Part shown: positions 44,189 through 50,865 of the stretch, piece by piece | Numbering within the stretch: the stretch's first letter is position 1 | Layout of the letters: every line of letters begins with the position of its first letter | DNA from: Amycolatopsis sp. WAC 01376 | GTDB taxonomy: Bacteria > Actinomycetota > Actinomycetes > Mycobacteriales > Pseudonocardiaceae | Assembly (NCBI RefSeq): GCF_003947415.1 | Contig: NZ_QHKL01000015.1 | Span: 19,278-83,277 of the forward strand | Direction of reading: 5' to 3' | Length of the DNA: 64,000 nucleotides | Position numbers and translations under genes: made by a program | The notes under the pieces: model-generated | Seen by the model: the letters and a program-made list of their open reading frames with translations, nothing else | Databases searched by the model: none | What the model was told of the DNA's origin: nothing

Positions 44189-44776
44189 TCAGTCCTCCGC
44201 CGCGATGCCCCAACCGGCGGCGGAGGACAGACCCTCCAGGTAGCCGATGGCGCGTTCGGTCTTGGGATAACGGCGAACGAGCTCCCAGAACGCCGCGTTG
44301 TGCCCTGGTTCTTTCAGATGTGCGAGTTCGTGCACGAGGACGTAGTCCAGCACCCATCCCGGCACCCGGCGCAGGCGATCACTGACCCTGATCGTCGCGT
44401 CGACCGGCGTGCAGGACGCCCACCTCGTCCGCATCGGCGGGACCCAGCGAACGCTCGCGGGTATCGCCTTTCCGTCCAGATACTTCGCCGAGAGCACGGC
44501 GCAGCGCGCCAGCAGTGCCTCGTCGGAGGCCTTCGGCGGCGAGGCCTGCCGCGGGCCCTTGCGCAGCAGTTTGCGCTGCATCTCGGCTACCCAGTGCTTC
44601 TCCTCGGCCCGGGTCATCCGGGCAGGGATCAGCACGACGAGGGTGTCCTCGTCCCAGTACGCGGTGACGGTCCGGTGACGGCGTTGGCTACGCCGTACCT
44701 CGACCTTGTGTTCGGGAGTGTCCGACGGATTCGTCGTGTCCCGGCCCCTCAGCGAGGGCGTCCGTGCTTCGACCAC
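44189..44776 (-). CDS. YgjP-like (DUF45/M48-type) metallopeptidase
   Basis: The 195-residue protein has the zincin motif HELAHLKEPGH with a third ligand in the following AAFW segment, and the upstream RWASC block typical of the YgjP/WLM-like DUF45 family. The start is uncertain: the GTG at 44776 gives a plausible N-terminus, while upstream in-frame codons cross a gap containing DnaA-box-like sites. It lies in the conserved block next to DUF2342. Its cellular substrate is unknown. Confidence 0.85.
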   Translation of the reverse strand: MVEARTPSLRGRDTTNPSDTPEHKVEVRRSQRRHRTVTAYWDEDTLVVLIPARMTRAEEKHWVAEMQRKLLRKGPRQASPPKASDEALLARCAVLSAKYLDGKAIPASVRWVPPMRTRWASCTPVDATIRVSDRLRRVPGWVLDYVLVHELAHLKEPGHNAAFWELVRRYPKTERAIGYLEGLSSAAGWGIAAED

Positions 44777-44835
44777 TCGACCACGGTAAGGCCAGTCACC
44801 GACAACTCCGAGGGCCGAAAGGTCACAGCCTCGAG

Positions 44836-44865
44836 TTGTCCACAACGGGGTCAACCTGTGGATAA
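44836..44865. promoter_or_regulatory. Two DnaA-box-like sites in opposite orientation
   Basis: TTGTCCACA at 44836-44844 and, on the minus strand, TTATCCACA at 44857-44865 (a perfect consensus box). They lie in a divergent intergenic region with an AT-rich stretch (GTTTTTCTTA) just after. They may titrate DnaA or regulate the flanking genes. Confidence 0.5.
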
Positions 44866-44915
44866 CTCGCGTTTTTCTTAGCGGGCGGTTAGCGGGCCGG
44901 TGCGATCCTGCGATC

Positions 44916-45950
44916 ATGAACCTGCGCGAACCGGATCTGCGATCGATCATCCTGCCCGCCTTCCCGGCCCTGCTTCCCGGCCTGGAGGTGCTGGAACGGG
45001 GAAGCGGCGAGCTCCAGATCGGCCTCGACCCCGCACACGCGGTGGTGCTCACCGGGGTCGCCTCCGAGGTGGCCGAAGCACTCCGCGGACTGGACGGCAC
45101 GCGAGCCGTGGACGACATCGTGCTCGCGCAAAGCGAACACGACGAACAGCTGCGGGACCTGATGACCGATCTGACGGTCCGCGGGCTCTTGACCGACGCG
45201 GGGCAGCCTCAGCGACATCCGAGGCCGAGGGCGGAGACAGGGCTCTGGTCGCTCCGTGCCCGCCATCATCAAGCGGCCATGACGGCACGTCGCAAACGCG
45301 CCGCGGTGGCGATCCACGGCGACGGCAGGCTGGCCGTGGCCATCGCCGTCCTGCTCGCCAACGGCGGGGTCGGGCATATCGACATCCGGGCGTCGGGCAC
45401 GGTTCGCGAACGCGATCTGGGCTCGGGCTACACCGAAGCCGAGGTCGGCATGCCGCGCCGGGATGCGATGGCGCAGGTGGTGCGCCGCGCCGGTGCGGAC
45501 ACGTCGACCACCCGGCTCTACTCGGACCGTCAACCTGAGCTCGTCCTGCTCACCGACGCGGTCGTACCGGCCCCCGAAGTGGTCGACGAACTCGTCCGTG
45601 ACGGGGTCAGTCACCTGCCGGTGCGCGTCCGGGACGGGATCGGCATCGTCGGACCGCTGGTGGTGCCCGGTCGCAGCAGCTGTCTGCGCTGCGCCGATCT
45701 GCATCGCGCCGCCCGCGACGATTCCTGGCCGAGGGTGGCGACCCAGCTCGCGGGACGCGTGCAACAGCCGGACCTGGGCGCCGTGCATGCGTGCGCCGCA
45801 CTGGCCTCGGCACAAGCCCTCCGGCTTCTCTCCCCCGCCGATCAGGCGCCGCCCGCGTGGAACGCCACCCTCGAGATCGACTTCTTCGACGGGGCGATCC
45901 GCCATCGCGACTGGCCGCCGCACACCGGATGTGGTTGTGGCGCTCGGTGA
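44916..45950 (+). CDS. ThiF-like / TOMM leader-binding-type protein
   Basis: The 344-residue protein has an N-terminal region resembling RiPP-recognition or cyclodehydratase C-type domains. A degraded ThiF/E1-like Rossmann region follows (VAIHGDGRLAVAIAVLLANG). The C-terminal cysteines, SCLRCADLHRA and TGCGCG, could bind zinc. Automated annotation would call it a TOMM precursor leader peptide-binding protein or cyclodehydratase. No YcaO protein, dehydrogenase or precursor peptide is nearby, and the gene sits in a conserved actinobacterial block, so a housekeeping sulfur- or ubiquitin-like activation role is as likely. Confidence 0.72.
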   Translation: MNLREPDLRSIILPAFPALLPGLEVLERGSGELQIGLDPAHAVVLTGVASEVAEALRGLDGTRAVDDIVLAQSEHDEQLRDLMTDLTVRGLLTDAGQPQRHPRPRAETGLWSLRARHHQAAMTARRKRAAVAIHGDGRLAVAIAVLLANGGVGHIDIRASGTVRERDLGSGYTEAEVGMPRRDAMAQVVRRAGADTSTTRLYSDRQPELVLLTDAVVPAPEVVDELVRDGVSHLPVRVRDGIGIVGPLVVPGRSSCLRCADLHRAARDDSWPRVATQLAGRVQQPDLGAVHACAALASAQALRLLSPADQAPPAWNATLEIDFFDGAIRHRDWPPHTGCGCGAR

Positions 45951-46027
45951 TACGCCGAGCGACGTAGCCCACACACACTCCCCCAACAGGCTGCGCGGGC
46001 GGAGTGAATCAAGGCAGAATCGCGAAG

Positions 46028-47368
46028 GTGACCGACTCCCGGAACGCCGAGGACCGTGAAGCCGCCATCCCCCGCAACGGGGCCGCGCGAACGGCGAAGC
46101 TGGCCAGTATCCCGCTCGGCATAGCGGGGCGGGCGGTCGGCGGCTGGGGCAGGCGGCTGACCGGGCAAAGCGCCGAAGAGGTCAACGCGACGCTGTCCGC
46201 AAAGGCGGCGGAGCAGCTTTTCGAGGTCCTGGGCACGCTCAAGGGCGGCGCGATGAAGTTCGGCCAGGCGCTGAGCGTCTTCGAGGCCGCAGTGCCGGAC
46301 GAGATGGCCAAGCCCTACCGCGAGGCCTTGACGAAGCTGCAGGCAGCCGCACCGCCCATGCCCACCCGGCAGACCCATCGGGTGCTGGCCGAGCAGCTGG
46401 GACGCACCTGGAAGCAGCGGTTCGCGGCCTTCGACGACGAACCGGCCGCGTCCGCGAGTATCGGCCAAGTCCACCGCGCGACCTGGCACGACGGCCGCGA
46501 AGTCGCCGTCAAGGTGCAATACCCCGGAGCCGACGACGCCCTGCGGAGCGACCTTCGACAGCTCCAGCGTTTCAGCAGGCTGTTCCAGGCCTTCGTGCCG
46601 GGAACCGAAGTGAAACCGCTCCTGGCGGAACTCGCCGAGCGGATGAACGAAGAACTCGACTACCAGGCGGAAGCCCAGAACCAGCGTGCTTTCGTGAAGG
46701 CGTTCGAAGGCGTCTCCGGGTTCCTGATCCCTCGCGTGGTCGCCAGCGCTCCGAAGGTCATCGTCACGGAGTGGGTCACCGGCACCCCGCTGTCGAAGAT
46801 CATCGCCGGCGGCGACAAGGAGATGCGAGACCGCGCCGGCCGCTTGCTCACCGAGTTCCACTATTCGTCGCCGGAACGCGCCCGGCTCCTGCATTCGGAC
46901 CCGCATCCCGGGAACTTCATGCTGACCGCCGACGGCAGGTTGTGCGTCATCGACTTCGGCGGCGTGTCCCGGCTGCCCGAGGGGATTCCGCAGCACCTCG
47001 GCGAGATGACCAGGCTGGCGCTCGACGGCGAGTCCGCGAAGCTCATGCGGCTGCTCAGGGAGTCCGGCTTCATCCGGGCCGACGCGGATCTGCAGGCCGA
47101 TGACGTGCTCGCGTACCTGGCGCCGTTCACCGAACCACTGGCGGGCGACACGTTCCACTTCACGCGCCGCTGGATGCAGCGGCAGGCAGGCCGGGTCGGC
47201 GACACTCGCGGCCGGGATTTCCGGATCGGCCGCTCCCTCAATCTGCCGCCCGAGTATCTGATGATCCACCGGGTGACCGCCGGATCGACCGGCATCCTCT
47301 GTCAGCTCGACGCGGAGATCCCTGCTCGCGCGATCGTCGAACGATGGCAGCCGGGCTTCGCGGCCTGA
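46028..47368 (+). CDS. ABC1/AarF family kinase-like protein
   Basis: The 446-residue protein carries the ABC1 atypical-kinase signatures KGGAMKFGQALSVFE (KxGQ motif), ASASIGQVHRA (A-rich loop), EVAVKVQYPG (Lys), LLHSDPHPGNFML and VIDFGG. It resembles mycobacterial Rv3197, which lies beside whiB7 and is induced by antibiotics. The relatives act in quinone-lipid biology or have ATPase activity. I prefer the GTG at 46028; a GTG at 46004 with a weak site is the alternative. Confidence 0.88.
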   Translation: MTDSRNAEDREAAIPRNGAARTAKLASIPLGIAGRAVGGWGRRLTGQSAEEVNATLSAKAAEQLFEVLGTLKGGAMKFGQALSVFEAAVPDEMAKPYREALTKLQAAAPPMPTRQTHRVLAEQLGRTWKQRFAAFDDEPAASASIGQVHRATWHDGREVAVKVQYPGADDALRSDLRQLQRFSRLFQAFVPGTEVKPLLAELAERMNEELDYQAEAQNQRAFVKAFEGVSGFLIPRVVASAPKVIVTEWVTGTPLSKIIAGGDKEMRDRAGRLLTEFHYSSPERARLLHSDPHPGNFMLTADGRLCVIDFGGVSRLPEGIPQHLGEMTRLALDGESAKLMRLLRESGFIRADADLQADDVLAYLAPFTEPLAGDTFHFTRRWMQRQAGRVGDTRGRDFRIGRSLNLPPEYLMIHRVTAGSTGILCQLDAEIPARAIVERWQPGFAA

Positions 47369-47372
47369 GAAG

Positions 47373-47433
47373 TTATCCACAGGGAACGGTGCGACTGAGC
47401 CGAAATCGGGTTCGGCCGGGCGAGTTGTCCACA
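47373..47433. promoter_or_regulatory. Two DnaA-box-like sites
   Basis: TTATCCACA at 47373-47381 and TTGTCCACA at 47425-47433, in the gap after the ABC1 gene. This is the same two words as at 44836-44865 but in direct orientation. Confidence 0.45.
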
Positions 47434-47483
47434 ACTTCTCGGAAGTGGTTCCACCCGGTCGGCCCAGCGGCCATCCTCGATTC

Positions 47484-48422
47484 ATGGCCACTACACGAAG
47501 CGCCCGACTCATGGCGCTCAGTAACACCAGCGAATCCGGGATCATCACCAACCGCGAGCTGCGGAAGGCGGGCGTCACCGCGCGTTACGCCGCGAAGCTC
47601 TGTGGGCCGGGCGGTCCTTGGCGAAGGCTGATGCCGGGTGTGATCCTGTTGCGCGACTCCGCGCCCACCCGGCTTCAGCTCCTACAAGCCGCTGTCGCAC
47701 GGTTCGGGCCGGACGTGGTGGTGACAGGTGCCGACGCGCTGCGCGCACGAGGCGTCGACTGCCAGGGAACACGGGAGGTCCATCTCCTTGTCCCCGACTA
47801 TCGGCGCGTCCCGGCGGAGCCCGGCATGCTGCCCCGAAGAACCACACGAATGCCGCCGCCGACCTTGATCGACGGCGTCCCGTTCGCCCCGCCGGCCCGG
47901 GCCGCGCTCGATCTGGCCCGGCTGGAGCTCGATCCCGCGCGAATCGACGAGCTGATCTCGCTACCCCTGTACTGGGGTCTGTGCACGCTCGAAGAGCTCA
48001 GCGGGGAGCTCGATTCCGGTAACCGGCGAGGTTCGGCTGAGGTCCGAGCGGCTCTGCGGCGCGTCGATCCCGAAGAGACCTACGCGCACGGGCTGGCGAA
48101 AAAGGTCCTCAGCGGCTGCCCGCTGCCCTCGCCGTCGTGGAACACGACGCTCTGCGACAGACGAGGGCGTCCCATCGGTTCTGCCGATGCCTGGTGGGAC
48201 GACATCGGTCTGGCGTGGCAGTTCCGCGCCCCGAAAGAGGGCGCCGCGAATTTCCACCCGCTGGCGCTGACCGCGACCGGAACCGTCCTGGTCCGCTGCA
48301 CCATCGACCAGCTGAAGAAGGTCCCGATGGAAGTGGCGGCCGAGCTCGTCAGAGCGTTCGGCGAAGCAGCACGGACACCGCGGCCGAAGGTCCTCACGAT
48401 CGGCCGGATCGACGCCGCCTGA
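47484..48422 (+). CDS. AbiEi-like / degenerate endonuclease-fold protein, paralogue 1
   Basis: The 312-residue protein has an N-terminal winged-helix region (ITNRELRKAGVTARYAAKL), then GGPWRRLMPGVILL and a C-terminal domain with GSADAWWDDIGLAWQ reminiscent of Vsr-like endonuclease folds. This pattern is common in actinobacterial proteins annotated as type IV toxin-antitoxin AbiEi antitoxin or DUF559-like. No AbiEii toxin gene is adjacent, so a toxin-antitoxin role is not supported. A paralogue lies at 53848-54801 with the shared WRRxxPGVILL segment. Confidence 0.75.
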   Translation: MATTRSARLMALSNTSESGIITNRELRKAGVTARYAAKLCGPGGPWRRLMPGVILLRDSAPTRLQLLQAAVARFGPDVVVTGADALRARGVDCQGTREVHLLVPDYRRVPAEPGMLPRRTTRMPPPTLIDGVPFAPPARAALDLARLELDPARIDELISLPLYWGLCTLEELSGELDSGNRRGSAEVRAALRRVDPEETYAHGLAKKVLSGCPLPSPSWNTTLCDRRGRPIGSADAWWDDIGLAWQFRAPKEGAANFHPLALTATGTVLVRCTIDQLKKVPMEVAAELVRAFGEAARTPRPKVLTIGRIDAA

Positions 48423-48427
48423 GTGCT

Positions 48428-48607
48428 TCACCAGTACTCGTCAGGCAGCTTTCCCTCGATGTCACGGGTGTGGCGGCGAGCGCAGGCAGGGCACATCCAG
48501 CGCACGACGTTCTTCTCACGAGTGGAAACCCAGGCGAGCGTCTGCGCGGGCTCTTCGTCGACGCCGCGGATCCGGCCACACAAGGAGCAGCCGGGCTGAT
48601 CGCTCAC
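48428..48607 (-). CDS. Small zinc-ribbon protein
   Basis: A 59-residue protein reading GCSLCGRIRGVDEEPAQT, then WMCPACARRHTRDIEGK and ending LPDEYW. Two CxxC pairs form a probable zinc ribbon. The GTG start overlaps the TGA of the upstream methyltransferase by four bases (GTGA), which together with the cysteine pattern supports a real gene. It is too short for many gene finders. Its role is unknown; nucleic acid or protein binding is possible. Confidence 0.8.
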   Translation of the reverse strand: MSDQPGCSLCGRIRGVDEEPAQTLAWVSTREKNVVRWMCPACARRHTRDIEGKLPDEYW

Positions 48608-49473
48608 GATCGCCGTCCACAGTGGACCGTTTTCGCCCCCAACAGGAACAGATCCCGGCGTGCACCGAGGAAGGCGGGGTCCGCCGGATCAACCAACGCT
48701 GCCACGGTCTCGTGGTCTTCGGCGTCGAGGCGGTCGCCTGCCACCTCGTTCAGCCAGGTCACCCGTTCCAGGACGAACTCGCGCAGCAGCTCCGGCCCGG
48801 GCGCCGGATGGTGGATGAGGACGCCGAAGGAATCGACATCGTCGAGACCGGCCCGTTGGAGCGCGATGTTCCAGCCGTAGGGCAGGGAAACGGAACCGGG
48901 GATTCCTGCCCGCATCTCGGCGAACCACTCGCCGCGCGCGGCGAGCAGCCTCTCCTCGAGCCCGGGACGGCCGATGCCGAGATCCCAGGGAAGGCAGTTG
49001 AAGTCCAAGCCGCCCTCGGCGATGGCGACCAGCCCGCCGGGGCGGGCGAGCCGGGCGAGGGTGCCGATGGCCGTCTGCTGATCGGGTAGGTGATGGACCA
49101 CGCGGGAGGCCCAGACCAGATCGGCGGGAGGGAGCTTGGCGGGCAACCCTTCGTCGGCCACGTCGGCATGGATCGTCTCGACGGCGGCCCTGTCCCCGGC
49201 GGCCGCTCTGACGACCTGGCGTGCTTCAGCCAGCAGGTGCTCGGTCGCGTCGACCAGCACGATCTTGGCGCCGACAGAAGCGAGCTCCTCGGCGAAAAGC
49301 ACGCTCATCCCACCCGCGCCGCAGCCGACGTCGAGGATGGTCGGCCCCTCCGGCATGCCCTCCAGCAGCCGCCGGGCCGCCGCCCGCATCGGCTCGGCGT
49401 CGAGCGCCTCGGCCATGCGAAGCGATCGAAGCCGATCGGCCCAGTCGATGTCGTCATGCGTGTGTACGGCCAT
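48604..49473 (-). CDS. SAM-dependent methyltransferase
   Basis: The 289-residue class I methyltransferase has motif I ILDVGCGAGGMSVLFAEELA at about residue 47, motif II VLVDATEHLL, an HADVADEGLP segment and VVHHLPDQQTAIGTLARL. I chose the ATG at 49473 (MAVHTHDD) because GGGGGA precedes it; longer in-frame starts would translate a core repeat. It is coupled to the zinc-ribbon gene. The substrate is unknown. Confidence 0.87.
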   Translation of the reverse strand: MAVHTHDDIDWADRLRSLRMAEALDAEPMRAAARRLLEGMPEGPTILDVGCGAGGMSVLFAEELASVGAKIVLVDATEHLLAEARQVVRAAAGDRAAVETIHADVADEGLPAKLPPADLVWASRVVHHLPDQQTAIGTLARLARPGGLVAIAEGGLDFNCLPWDLGIGRPGLEERLLAARGEWFAEMRAGIPGSVSLPYGWNIALQRAGLDDVDSFGVLIHHPAPGPELLREFVLERVTWLNEVAGDRLDAEDHETVAALVDPADPAFLGARRDLFLLGAKTVHCGRRS

Positions 49474-49515
49474 TCCCCCAGTGAACACCACGCCAAGCCG
49501 CACCACGTCCCGAAA

Positions 49516-49570
49516 AGGGAGCGGGGGACCTTTGCTGTCGCACCGCGATAGCAAAGGTCCCCCGCTCCCC
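49516..49570. repeat. Paired core repeat hairpin, G5/C5 variant
   Basis: Cores AGCGGGGGACCTTTGCT (49520-49536) and AGCAAAGGTCCCCCGCT (49550-49566) are exact complements. Both arms carry the same GGGGG/CCCCC change relative to the consensus, so they covary. It lies after the whiB7 operon. Confidence 0.85.
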
Positions 49571-49577
49571 CGAGTGG

Positions 49578-49835
49578 TCAGGCCTGGAAGCGCTCGGCTC
49601 GCCGGGTCGCCCAGCGGGCCACCTTGGTCCACCTGCGTGCGGCGCGTGGACCGCTCCGAGCCCGCTGCGCACGGACTCCCTCCTCGAGGTCTCGTATTCG
49701 GGCCCTGGACAGTTCTTCATAAAGCAACATCTCGCTGGTCTCCTCGACCTTGATCTCGTTCAACTTGGCCGGCGCGACAGTGCGGTAACCCGTCCGCGCC
49801 TCGTAATCCCTGGTGGTGATGAGTTCGACGGTCAT
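49578..49835 (-). CDS. Small hypothetical protein coupled to whiB7
   Basis: The 85-residue basic protein begins TVELITTRDYEARTGYRTV and has a helical middle and an Arg-rich C-terminus. The ATG overlaps the whiB7 stop (ATGA), so it should be made together with WhiB7. No domain is recognised. A role in the WhiB7 response is inferred from coupling only. Confidence 0.72.
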   Translation of the reverse strand: MTVELITTRDYEARTGYRTVAPAKLNEIKVEETSEMLLYEELSRARIRDLEEGVRAQRARSGPRAARRWTKVARWATRRAERFQA

Positions 49836-50215
49836 GCCGCTGCGCTCCGCTCGACCTTGCGGGCGACGGGACGAGCCTCGGCGGCGGGCTCGACGACCGG
49901 GTTCTTCCGGGGGCGGCCACGGGGCCGCTTCCGCGCGACGACAACGCCACGCTCGAAGATTTCGCCGCCCCAGACACCCCACGGCTCCCGCCGCGAAAGG
50001 GCGCCCGCGAGGCAGGCGGAACGGACCGGGCAGTCCGCGCAGAACGCCTTCGCGCGCTCGAGTTCTGCCGGCGACTCGGCGAACCAAAGGTCCGCGTCGC
50101 CCGAACGGCAGGGAAGCATCGACTCAGGCGAGTCGATGGCGTCGAGCAGGTCGACGACGCCTGCGTCGGCGAAAGGCAGGGCCTCCCCCGGCGCGAAAGC
50201 TATGGCCGATGACAT
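49832..50215 (-). CDS. whiB7: WhiB7-type transcriptional regulator
   Basis: The 127-residue WhiB protein has iron-sulfur ligands C36, C59, C62 and C68 (LPCRSGD, then FCADCPVRSACL). It has the GVWGGE turn at 80-85 and a C-terminal AT-hook RGRPRK at 99-104. The AT-hook and position next to uvrD2 identify the WhiB7 (WblC) subgroup, which activates intrinsic antibiotic resistance by contacting the vegetative sigma factor at AT-rich promoters. The ATG at 50215 follows GAGGAG; an in-frame TTG at 50299 lacks a site. A leader with promoter, small frame and terminator precedes it. Confidence 0.92.
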   Translation of the reverse strand: MSSAIAFAPGEALPFADAGVVDLLDAIDSPESMLPCRSGDADLWFAESPAELERAKAFCADCPVRSACLAGALSRREPWGVWGGEIFERGVVVARKRPRGRPRKNPVVEPAAEARPVARKVERSAAA

Positions 50216-50313
50216 AAGTGCACTCCTCTGTGCCGTAACGGATTTCGTACTCACGGTGGAACTGGACAACGCTGAACCCCAATTAGGTTGTGCAGCCAAC
50301 TTGTTTGTGCAGC

Positions 50314-50362
50314 AAAAAACACGAAGGCCGCGGATCCGGTAACCGGTTCCGCGGCCTTCGTG
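50314..50362 (-). terminator. Intrinsic terminator in the whiB7 leader
   Basis: On the minus strand, a perfect 15-bp stem (arms 50348-50362 and 50320-50334, CACGAAGGCCGCGGA) is followed immediately by six T (50319-50314). It lies 99 bases before the whiB7 start and 21 bases after a small reading frame. A true U-tract terminator is rare in this window, so its place upstream of whiB7 is notable. Confidence 0.85.
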
Positions 50363-50382
50363 AGCCTCTGATCCTGACTAGG

Positions 50383-50649
50383 TCAGGAACTTCGCTCCCG
50401 TTTGGACAACGGAACACGGAACTGCTTGATAACCGGCAGATCGACGCCGCCGTTCACGTACGCTCCACCGAAGGCGGCAGCGTGCGTGAAGGTCTCGTCG
50501 GCGGTAACCCAGGTCCGGTTGAGACGCTGAGTGCCGCGGGCGGCAAGGATGCTCACGGGCATGAAGGTGCCCTGGCGCTGTGCCTGCGGGACTTCCGCGA
50601 CGCAAGACAGACGGGTGCCAGGGTTCGTGAGCATCATGTTGATCGTCAT
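50383..50649 (-). CDS. Small protein encoded in the whiB7 leader region
   Basis: An 88-residue frame (TINMMLTNPGTRLS, then GAYVNGGVDLPVIKQF) with high GC at third codon positions, which supports coding. The nearest site is AAGGTGG 11 bases before the ATG. Its stop codon is inside a small hairpin (50373-50387, CCTGACTAGGTCAGG), 21 bases before the terminator. It may be a leader peptide whose translation controls readthrough into whiB7, or an unrelated small gene ended by that terminator. No family is recognised. Confidence 0.6.
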   Translation of the reverse strand: MTINMMLTNPGTRLSCVAEVPQAQRQGTFMPVSILAARGTQRLNRTWVTADETFTHAAAFGGAYVNGGVDLPVIKQFRVPLSKRERSS

Positions 50650-50752
50650 TTCACCGGCACCACCTTTCTCTGTCGCGCGCGAACCGCCCTGCGGTCTACG
50701 CTGTGTTGTAGAAGTTCTTCCCCAGACCAGGCGCTTCCCGCCCGGTACCTGC

Positions 50753-50800
50753 AGGTTATTGCCACCGGCCGCGCCGGGGCAACTTATTTTCCAGAAAATC
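50753..50800 (-). promoter_or_regulatory. Candidate WhiB7-dependent promoter
   Basis: On the minus strand, an AT-rich block GATTTTCTGGAAAATAAG (50800-50783) lies directly upstream of -35 TTGCCC (50782-50777). An 18-bp spacer and -10 TAACCT (50758-50753) follow. AT-rich DNA just upstream of the -35 is the known WhiB7 target. It would drive the leader frame and whiB7. Confidence 0.5.
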
Positions 50801-50865
50801 CGTCGAAGCTACGAAGATCGGCTCTGAGCAGCAGGTTCGCCGCGTGGATCAAGCCTGGGACGCGG

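Noticed and set aside
44189..45118. Longer version of the YgjP-like protein
   Set aside because: The extra 114 residues cross the divergent gap with DnaA-box-like sites and overlap the 5' end of the ThiF-like gene in antisense. They do not resemble the family.
50216..50299. Longer WhiB7 starting at TTG 50299
   Set aside because: It is in frame but has no ribosome-binding site, while the ATG at 50215 has GAGGAG at good spacing and gives normal family length.
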